A stretch of DNA of 48,878 nt from Planctomycetota bacterium (GTDB lineage: Bacteria > Planctomycetota > UBA1135 > GCA-002686595), in contig JAQXEK010000049.1 of the NCBI GenBank assembly GCA_029250885.1, forward strand, positions 1 through 48,878. Reading direction: 5' to 3'. The notes beneath the pieces are model-generated. The model searched no databases, was not told the DNA's origin, and was given only the letters and a program-made list of their open reading frames with translations. The position numbers and the translations under genes were made by a program. Position 1 is the first letter of the stretch. The number at the start of each line of letters is the position of its first letter. Below, piece by piece: positions 1-6,765 of this stretch.

Positions 1-848
1 AGCCAGCCCTCGTCGGCCGTGCCGTCACCCATGATGTCCAAGGCCTCGGCATCAAAGGGGGTCGAGGCGCTGCGAACCGTGACTGCGGTAAGGGACAGCT
101 CGGCAGCTACGTCCGTGCCGTCCAGCAGTGCCAGGGCGAAGCTGTCGGTTCCGTCGCCGTCGCCGTCGGTGTCGCCGTCGACGTTCTCATCTACGGTCAC
201 CAGCAAAAGGTCCTCGCTCTCGCCAAGGATGCGGCAAGACGTCAGTGCCGAGCCCGACACGCCCACGGTCACAGGCAGGGTCGGCATGGCCGGATCCAAG
301 AGGCGCAGGTTCGTCGTGCCCGCGCCCTGGGCTACGGTCGTCGCATAGTAGAGGCTGACCGCAGTCTCCACCACGGCGATCGGCGCGGTGCGCTCGAGAT
401 CGTCCACGTAGACCGGATCGATGCCGCCGGTCGTATTCCAGTGCATCAAGACGAGGTCTGTGATGCCACCGACGCCGCTATAGTCGACGCCGTTTTTGAT
501 CTCGTCGACCACAAGGAAGAACTCGCCGTCCAGGATATAGACGGCCTCGGCCTCCAGGTTGGTTGAGTACGTCACACCATCTAAAAGCGAGATGCCCATG
601 GTGACCTTGTCATCCGGCGTACCGTCGCCATCGATGTCGGTGCCAGCTGCACCCGTCGTTGCCTCCAAGGCAAGGAAAGCACCGAAGTCACCCGAGACCA
701 CGGGGTCGAAGTCCGGGTCCGCAGCCTCCGTCGTAGCCTTGGCCACAAAAGTAGATGTGCCTCCGCTATCACTTTCTCCGCAAGAGGTGGCCAATAGAGT
801 TGCGGAGAGGGCGAGAAGAGTCGAGGTCTGCAGGATAGCGCTTCGCAT
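1..848 (-). CDS. Putative lipoprotein, C-terminus outside window
   Basis: The reading frame begins at ATG 848-846 and stays open for 282 codons to the left edge, so the gene is partial at its 3' end. The N-terminus is a signal peptide (MRSAILQTSTLLALSATLLA) followed by TSCGES, which fits a lipobox with a lipidated Cys, so the protein is probably anchored to a membrane outside the cytoplasm. The mature part is acidic and carries Asp/Gly-rich loops (DIDGDGTPDD, and DGDTDGDGDG near residue 235) like calcium-binding loops of thrombospondin type 3 or dockerin-like repeats. I do not recognise a family. It is divergent from the radical SAM cluster, sharing a 193-bp upstream region with it. Calcium binding is inferred from the loops alone. 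Confidence 0.8.
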   Translation of the reverse strand, partial: MRSAILQTSTLLALSATLLATSCGESDSGGTSTFVAKATTEAADPDFDPVVSGDFGAFLALEATTGAAGTDIDGDGTPDDKVTMGISLLDGVTYSTNLEAEAVYILDGEFFLVVDEIKNGVDYSGVGGITDLVLMHWNTTGGIDPVYVDDLERTAPIAVVETAVSLYYATTVAQGAGTTNLRLLDPAMPTLPVTVGVSGSALTSCRILGESEDLLLVTVDENVDGDTDGDGDGTDSFALALLDGTDVAAELSLTAVTVRSASTPFDAEALDIMGDGTADEGW

Positions 849-1041
849 AGCTTGATATGGATTTCATACGGGGGGCGCGCACAGGATAGCCTATGCCGAG
901 CCGATTCAAAGCAAGAGCTTCTAAGTCCCTAGGCGGCCTATTCAATTTTCTTGTTACGCCCAGGATTTCCTTACCCATCCTTAGGGTTCCCAACGGCCTA
1001 TCGGTCATTGATTTGGGGCCCGATCGTGGCATTATGGGGAC

Positions 1042-3057
1042 ATGCCGATCCTTCTCGCGAACCCTCCCCACACCGACACCTTCGGCTACTCCATGCCGCC
1101 GCCCGGGCTGATGCGCCTGGGCGGCTGGCTGCGAGATGCGGGGATCGCCGTGGAGCTTGAGGACCTGGCTTTTCGCTTGGCCCACGGAGAGGTTCCCGCC
1201 GGCGACGAACTCGGCTTGGCCTGCGCCGAGTTCCTGCTCGAGCGCATGGACCGCGACCGTGGTCCCTGGGTACTCGGGCTCTCTACCATGGGCGCGACCC
1301 TGCCTGTCTCCTTGGTGATTGCGCGCATTGTGCGCGAGCACTGCCCGGGTGTGCCGATTCTCTTCGGCGGACCGGGCACCACCGGCTGCGATGAGCTCAT
1401 CCTTAGGGGGTTCCCCGCCGTGGACGCTGTGGTCCGCGGTGAGGGAGAGGTCACCCTAGCCCAGCTCATGGCTAATTGGGAGCGCCAAACCACCCAGGGC
1501 GACCCACCGAGTCCGGCCGCTTTCTTCCAGCAACTATGTGCCGAGACCTCCGATGAGGCGCCCCTACTCGGTGTAACTTGGCGCAGTCCAGACGGGCAGA
1601 TTCGGGTCAGCGGAAACCGGCCCGTGATTGAAGACCTCGAACAGCTTAGCGCGCCCGCGTGGGATCTTTTGCCGCCGATCTCCGCCTACAAGCGCATCAC
1701 CGGCGCGGCGGATGGACTGGTACCCATCGACTCAGGGCGAGGCTGCGCTTTCGACTGCAGCTTCTGCACCATCGGTCGTTTCTGGAGTCGCCGCTCGAGG
1801 CCCTTGCCCCCCGCCCGACTTGCCGCCGAGATTGAAGCGGCCCTAGCTATGCCCGGCGCGAAGAGCGCGTACCTCTGCCACGACATCTTCGGCGCGGACC
1901 GCAAGAGCGCCATGGCCTTCTGCCGCGAAATGGAGGGGCGCGGCCACACCTGGGAAGTGCGCGCGCGCATCGATCACCTAGACGACGAGTTGATCGGTGC
2001 CATGGCAAGCGCCGGCTGCTACCGGGTTCTGCTGGGCATTGAATCCGCGGCCGAGTCTGTGCGGCTCGAGGCGGGCAAGCCCCTGCGCGGAGCGCCGTCG
2101 CGGGCGCAAATCCTGCACTCGATCCAGGCCTTGAGCAGCGCTGGCGTGACGCCGATCCTCTCGATCATCCTTGGGCTGCCGGGCGAGTCCGATAGCGACC
2201 TTCGCGACACCCTAGATTTTGCCGCCGAGGCATCCCTCGCAGGCGCAGCCCAGCTGTCCTTCCACCTGGTCAACCCCCAACCCGGATGCGAGCTTGGCGA
2301 GCTCTATTCTGCAAATTCAAGGCCTGTGGAGGGTATTGCGCCGGACATGGCCCTTGGCGCCGGGCTTACTCAACCAGAGCGGGACTTGATCGAGGCCCGG
2401 CCCGACCTGTTCTCGTCTTGGAGCTTGCTCACTGGGCTCGAAGGTGGCGTCGAGAAGCTTAAGCACCTGCACCAACTCGCCAAGTTTCTACCCGCCGTGT
2501 TGATGCGCTACCCGCGCACCTTCGCCGGCCTCAAAGGGCTCCTCGACCTAGACACCCACGACCTAGCGCTGCTCGCTCTCGAGGCCACCTGCAGCTTCGA
2601 GGGCATGGCGCGACGGTTAAACAACCCGCTCGTGGACGACCTGCTCCTGTGGGAGATGACGCGCCTTAGGGTGGGCGCGCGGGGCCGTGTAACCGCTGGT
2701 GTCGAGCTGCCAAATGGCGCTCCCCTGCGCGTACTGGTGGACACCATCAAAGTACGCCACGACCTAGGCGCTATCGACGCACTCTTGGCAGCCGGCGAGG
2801 AGTTCCCAGAACCTAGCAACTCCCCCATCTACTTTGCCGTCGGCTCCGAGGAGACGTCCGGCGACGGCGGCAGCTCGCTCAGGACCCACCGCATCACGGC
2901 CGATCTTGCCGAGCTGCTACAGATCCTGCGCGATGGTCACATCGAGCCGGGCGGCCCCCTCGGCGAGAACCCGAGCGCCACCATCGAACACCTTGCTACC
3001 CTCGCCGAGGGCAGCCTTCTCTCCATCTTTCCCGCACCGCACCAGCCCTCACGCTAG
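1042..3057 (+). CDS. B12-binding-type radical SAM protein
   Basis: The protein has 671 residues and begins at ATG 1042. Residues 1-145 form a cobalamin-binding-like Rossmann domain (LLANPPHTDTFGY, then LFGGPGTTGCDEL and VVRGEGEVTL), without the DxHxxG motif of base-off B12 proteins, which is also absent from many family members. The radical SAM core follows, with the iron-sulfur motif CAFDCSFC (C235, C239, C242; canonical Cx3Cx2C) and GIESAAE and GLPGESD motifs of the TIM barrel. The C-terminal stretch (about 610-671) has a strand-helix-helix pattern that could be a peptide-binding PqqD/RRE-like domain; this is a guess from pattern only. It is the first gene of a tight cluster; the next starts 4 bp after its stop. 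The substrate is unknown. Confidence is high for the family and low for the role. Confidence 0.93.
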   Translation: MPILLANPPHTDTFGYSMPPPGLMRLGGWLRDAGIAVELEDLAFRLAHGEVPAGDELGLACAEFLLERMDRDRGPWVLGLSTMGATLPVSLVIARIVREHCPGVPILFGGPGTTGCDELILRGFPAVDAVVRGEGEVTLAQLMANWERQTTQGDPPSPAAFFQQLCAETSDEAPLLGVTWRSPDGQIRVSGNRPVIEDLEQLSAPAWDLLPPISAYKRITGAADGLVPIDSGRGCAFDCSFCTIGRFWSRRSRPLPPARLAAEIEAALAMPGAKSAYLCHDIFGADRKSAMAFCREMEGRGHTWEVRARIDHLDDELIGAMASAGCYRVLLGIESAAESVRLEAGKPLRGAPSRAQILHSIQALSSAGVTPILSIILGLPGESDSDLRDTLDFAAEASLAGAAQLSFHLVNPQPGCELGELYSANSRPVEGIAPDMALGAGLTQPERDLIEARPDLFSSWSLLTGLEGGVEKLKHLHQLAKFLPAVLMRYPRTFAGLKGLLDLDTHDLALLALEATCSFEGMARRLNNPLVDDLLLWEMTRLRVGARGRVTAGVELPNGAPLRVLVDTIKVRHDLGAIDALLAAGEEFPEPSNSPIYFAVGSEETSGDGGSSLRTHRITADLAELLQILRDGHIEPGGPLGENPSATIEHLATLAEGSLLSIFPAPHQPSR

Positions 3058-3061
3058 CGTC

Positions 3062-5362
3062 ATGTCCGACTTTCCGATCACCCTGATCTTTCCGCCTCAG
3101 GCGCACTTTACCCAGCCCTACATGGGGCTTGCCTGCCTGAAGGCGTGGCTGCAGGAGCACGGCTTTGACGACGTGGAGCAGGTCGATGCCAGCGTCCAAT
3201 CCTACGACCACTTCCTGTCGGCGGACTACCTGCGCTGGGCGGTCCGGCGCGCCGAAGCCCGTGGCGACCTGGAGCAACTCGCCACAAAAGACGAGCTTCC
3301 CTTTGCGGACATGGACACCTTCCGCACAGCAGCCGAGGTCGCGGTCAGCGGCCACGTGCTCGCGGAGAGGGTCGAAGGCGCCAAGGCTGTGTTGCGCGGC
3401 CAGGACTTCTTTGACCCCGCCAAGTACGTGCCCGCAGCGCGTACGCTCTTCCACTCCCTGCGTATCGTCTCTGCCGCCTGGGCCCCCACGAAGTTGACGC
3501 CCCACAACTTCACCATGGCCTACTCCATCGACCGCTCAAACGAGGTACTAGCCGCGACCCGGGACGAGGACCAGAACCCCTACCTCGACTACTTCCGAAC
3601 GGAGCTGCTGCCGGCCATCGTGAAGCGCAATCCACGCGTGCTGGGCATGTCGATTATTTACGGAAGCCAGCTGATCCCCGCCCTTACCCTGGGGCGCCTG
3701 GTGAAAGAGGCACTGCCCGACTGCCACATCACCGCCGGCGGCGGCTTTCTAGCCTACATCGGCGAGAAGATCTTAAAGGCACCGGCCCTCTCCGAGAGCC
3801 TGGACTCGATCGTCTTCCACGAGGGGGAGAAGCCCCTGGAGGAGCTCTGCCGCGCCGTCCGCGAGGGCACAGACTTCAAGCACATCGCCTCCCTTGGTTA
3901 CTTCACCAAGAACGATCAGGGCGAGACCGTGGGCATCAAGAACATCGGCGGCCACCCAATCTCCCTGAACGAAGCGCCTATGCCCGACTTCGACGGCACG
4001 CCCTTCGATTCCTACTTCTCCCCCGAGGTCGTTCTGGCCTATGACGTGAACCGCGGGTGCTATTACGGGGAATGCAGCTTCTGCACCCTTCCCACGGTAA
4101 TCGGCCCCGGTTACCGGACTCGTGCGGCCGAGACCATCGCAGGCCATGTCAAGGCCATGCGCGAGAAGTACGGGTTCTCGAACTTCAACTTCATCACCGA
4201 CTGCCTGCCGCCCGGGATGATCCGCGAGCTGCCCGAGGAGCTCATCTCCCAGGGGTCGGATATCAAATGGTGGTGCGACGCCCGGGTCGAGCCTCGTGCC
4301 TACACGAAGCAGGGTGCCGAGCGCCTGTACGAGTCCGGCTGCCGCAAGCTCCTGTTTGGCTTCGAGACGGCTGTGCCGCGCCTACTTAAACTGATGAAGA
4401 AGGGACAGACGCCCAAGCGCACCTTGGAGGTAGCGAACAACTGTAACGATGCGGGTATCAGCGTCACCTTCTACGCCATGGTGGGCTTCCCCAGCGAGAC
4501 CCGGGAAGAGGCCCGCGAGACCCTCGCCATGTTGCAAGAAAACGCCGCAGGCACGATCGGCCCGAACGGCAAGTCCGGCCCCTTGCGCGAGGTCAGCCTA
4601 CAGACCTTCCATGTGGACGAGGTCGCCGAGGTCTTCCGCGATCCCACTACCTACGGTGTCGAGCTCTTGCCGGATCCCGCGGCGGACCTGCAGCTCTACC
4701 ACGACTTCAACGCGAACGCGGGCATGAGCCAGTTGGAAGCCTCAGAGATGTTCGACGAGATCATGGCCGGTCTGCGCCAGAGCCTGCCGCTCTTCCACGA
4801 GGACACGTTCTTCTACTTTACCCAGAAGAGCCACTACTTCCTGCACCTGGCCAGTGGGCACTCCCCGGACGAGTTCATCGAGCACTGTAAGAGACGCGGC
4901 GTGGCACGCCAGGACGAGCTCGCCCGCACCGCATCAGGCGACGCCCTTCTCGACCTCGAGGTCGTCCCCCTCACGGGTACCTGCGCGATTCCCTTTAGCT
5001 ATGCCGAGGTCACGCGCCGGTTAGCCCACCCCTTGGCCCGGGCCGCGCGCCCCGACTTTCTTACGGGAACTTACATCCCCGACCTCGAACTGCGGGCGGC
5101 CGAGGGCATCGGCCCAGTGCCTTCAAACCCACAAAAGAAGCTCGTGCTCGCCTATTCCCCTGGCTCCACCGAGTTTGTCGAGCTCAGCAAGGACGGAGAA
5201 GCCGTACTCGATGCGTTGAGGGATTCGGGCAGCTACGGTAAGTTGCTGCAAGCCCTCGGCCAGCCCGGAGGCCCCGAGCGCGAGCGCCTAGACCACTTTG
5301 TCCTGGGCTTGCACAGGGCCGGCCTGCTCTTCGTACCCGAACACCAACTCACCGCCTTATAA
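3062..5362 (+). CDS. Radical SAM protein, RiPP-maturase-like
   Basis: The start is set at ATG 3062, 4 bp after the previous stop, giving 766 residues; an upstream in-frame ATG at 2834 lies inside the preceding gene and is rejected. Residues 1-290 include a B12-binding-like fold (VLGMSIIYGSQL, ITAGGGFLAYIG, FHEGEKPLEEL). The Fe-S motif is CYYGECSFC (C333, C338, C341), which is Cx4Cx2C rather than the usual Cx3Cx2C. From memory, related spacing (RGCYW..C.FC) occurs in radical SAM proteins of the RiPP maturation radical SAM protein 1 type. The TIM barrel continues with LLFGFETA and MVGFPSETREEA. The last roughly 75 residues (KKLVLAYSPG onward) look like a small winged-helix PqqD/RRE domain that could hold a leader peptide. 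A 52-residue peptide gene follows 13 bp downstream. It probably modifies that peptide; this is inference. Confidence 0.92.
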   Translation: MSDFPITLIFPPQAHFTQPYMGLACLKAWLQEHGFDDVEQVDASVQSYDHFLSADYLRWAVRRAEARGDLEQLATKDELPFADMDTFRTAAEVAVSGHVLAERVEGAKAVLRGQDFFDPAKYVPAARTLFHSLRIVSAAWAPTKLTPHNFTMAYSIDRSNEVLAATRDEDQNPYLDYFRTELLPAIVKRNPRVLGMSIIYGSQLIPALTLGRLVKEALPDCHITAGGGFLAYIGEKILKAPALSESLDSIVFHEGEKPLEELCRAVREGTDFKHIASLGYFTKNDQGETVGIKNIGGHPISLNEAPMPDFDGTPFDSYFSPEVVLAYDVNRGCYYGECSFCTLPTVIGPGYRTRAAETIAGHVKAMREKYGFSNFNFITDCLPPGMIRELPEELISQGSDIKWWCDARVEPRAYTKQGAERLYESGCRKLLFGFETAVPRLLKLMKKGQTPKRTLEVANNCNDAGISVTFYAMVGFPSETREEARETLAMLQENAAGTIGPNGKSGPLREVSLQTFHVDEVAEVFRDPTTYGVELLPDPAADLQLYHDFNANAGMSQLEASEMFDEIMAGLRQSLPLFHEDTFFYFTQKSHYFLHLASGHSPDEFIEHCKRRGVARQDELARTASGDALLDLEVVPLTGTCAIPFSYAEVTRRLAHPLARAARPDFLTGTYIPDLELRAAEGIGPVPSNPQKKLVLAYSPGSTEFVELSKDGEAVLDALRDSGSYGKLLQALGQPGGPERERLDHFVLGLHRAGLLFVPEHQLTAL

Positions 5363-5375
5363 CCAACGAACTGCC

Positions 5376-5534
5376 ATGAACGCCGACTCCACAAACCCCG
5401 AGAACAAGTCGAAAGACGAGACCAAGAAGCCCGAGGACGCGCCCAAGAAGCTCGATCTCCAGAACCTCGACCTCTCGGTAGAGAAGGTCGAGGAGCGCAT
5501 ATCGCCCAGCGAGACCAACGTCTTCGACAAGTAA
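5376..5534 (+). CDS. 52-residue peptide, candidate RiPP precursor
   Basis: This short gene starts at ATG 5376 and ends at TAA 5532-5534. Its first 25 residues are very rich in Lys, Glu, Asp, Pro, Ser and Thr with no hydrophobic segment. Then comes a patterned stretch LDLQNLDLSVEKVEERI, which looks like an amphipathic leader-type helix or strand, and a short tail SPSETNVFDK. There is no Cys and no signal peptide. Small size, position directly after two radical SAM genes (13 bp gap) and before a secreted cytochrome, and a hydrophobic-patterned segment before a short C-terminus all fit a precursor of a ribosomally made, modified peptide. The tail contains Phe-Asp-Lys, which matches the aromatic-X-X form of three-residue cyclophane cores, but those usually depend on SPASM-type enzymes. 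It could instead be a small accessory protein. Confidence 0.72.
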   Translation: MNADSTNPENKSKDETKKPEDAPKKLDLQNLDLSVEKVEERISPSETNVFDK

Positions 5535-5549
5535 TCGACCTCACTCACT

Positions 5550-6629
5550 TTGAACACATTCCAACGACTGCTTGCCGCGCTCTTCCTCCTTGGCGGCAGC
5601 CTGGCTCTAATTGGCACCGCCCTGCAAGACGAGGCCAAGAGAGTGGAGCTGCCCCCGCCCCATGTTCCTGCCCCGGTACACGACGGCCGACCCGAGATGC
5701 TGGAGGGCTGGGAGTCCATGGAGTGCGCGGATTGCCACCGGGAGATCGCTTCCGAGTGGGCCGGCACCCTACACGCCATGGCATGGGTCGATCCGACTTA
5801 CCAAGATGCCATCGCCAATAAGCGCCGCCCCCAGAGCTGCTACGGCTGTCATATTCCCCAGCCGCTGAACCTCTCTGCATTCGGCGGCAAGCCGCGCCCC
5901 CGGAATCCCGAGACCACCCCCTCAGATGAGACACGCCACCACGGCGTCTCGTGCCTATCCTGCCACCTTGGGCCAGACGACACGATGCTCGGTCCTTACG
6001 AGAGCGATCCGGAGAACGAAATCTCGCCGGCCCACAAATCGAAGAAGGGCGAGGCCTTCGGCGGCAAGCTAGGTGATGCTCTCTGCATCAACTGCCACCG
6101 CACCAACGTGGGGCCGGTTATCGGCATCGCCAAGGACTTCGAGGTCACTCGCCAAGCGGACAAGGGTTTGTCCTGCGTGGGCTGCCACATGTCCGAGGTC
6201 GAGCGCTCGGCCGCCGTCGAGACCCTTGAGGACGGAACTACCAAAGCCTCCCCCGTGCGCCTCGGCCGCAGCCACGCCCTTCAGACTCCGCGCGACCCCG
6301 CTTTCTTAGCCGAGGCCTTTGGGCTCGATGCGCAGACCACCGCAACGGGCGCCGAGCTTTTGATCACCAACCAAGCCGCCCACCGCGTACCCGGCCTCAA
6401 GTCCCGTTCTATGACCTTTGTCGTTAAGTCTTTAGACGGCGCCGGCGAGGTGCTCGGCGAGGCGACCTTGGTCATCGACTCCCGGGCCTACCTGCCCGTA
6501 GACGGCCTGCTGCCTATCGCCGTGGCGTCGAAAACCGCGCCGGCTAAGCTCGAGGTCGTGGCAACCCACGACTGGACCGGGGTGAAGGCTCCGGTGGAAT
6601 TCATCAACAAGGTGATCGAGCTAAAATAG
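5550..6629 (+). CDS. Secreted pentaheme cytochrome c
   Basis: The gene starts at TTG 5550, 15 bp after the peptide gene; this start gives an N-terminal signal sequence (MNTFQRLLAALFLLGGSLAL, if TTG is read as Met). The 359-residue protein has five CxxCH heme sites: CADCH (C59), CYGCH (C97), CLSCH (C135), CINCH (C179) and CVGCH (C209). Extra His residues lie around them (LHAMAW, RHHGVSC, SPAHK, RSHALQTP) and may serve as distal ligands. It resembles the cytochrome c554-like multiheme family. The heme-free C-terminal 110 residues look like a beta-sandwich (ITNQAAHRVPG, SMTFVVKSLDG). It would act in electron transfer outside the inner membrane. No cytochrome maturation genes are in the window. 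Its place behind the peptide gene suggests a redox step linked to the peptide, but this is not shown. Confidence 0.9.
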   Translation: MNTFQRLLAALFLLGGSLALIGTALQDEAKRVELPPPHVPAPVHDGRPEMLEGWESMECADCHREIASEWAGTLHAMAWVDPTYQDAIANKRRPQSCYGCHIPQPLNLSAFGGKPRPRNPETTPSDETRHHGVSCLSCHLGPDDTMLGPYESDPENEISPAHKSKKGEAFGGKLGDALCINCHRTNVGPVIGIAKDFEVTRQADKGLSCVGCHMSEVERSAAVETLEDGTTKASPVRLGRSHALQTPRDPAFLAEAFGLDAQTTATGAELLITNQAAHRVPGLKSRSMTFVVKSLDGAGEVLGEATLVIDSRAYLPVDGLLPIAVASKTAPAKLEVVATHDWTGVKAPVEFINKVIELK

Positions 6630-6765
6630 AGACGCTGCTAGCCGCAACTCCACTCCATCGAGGGCCCCACCTATCCACAAGTTCCTCCTAGTCCTGCCGT
6701 TTCTACTGGCCCAACCTTGCAGGCCTGCTGCGGCCAAAGCCCCGGGGCAGCCGGCCTGGACGGCC

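Noticed and set aside
1008..1041. Promoter-like TTGATT and TATGGG in front of the first radical SAM gene
   Set aside because: The spacing is about 19 bp and the -10 candidate lies 3 bp from the start codon, so it is not a credible promoter.
769..1341. 190-codon frame on the minus strand overlapping the 5' end of the first radical SAM gene
   Set aside because: Its translation is Arg/His/Gly-rich without motifs, it runs antisense to a clear radical SAM gene, and it shares the region with the better lipoprotein frame ending at 848.
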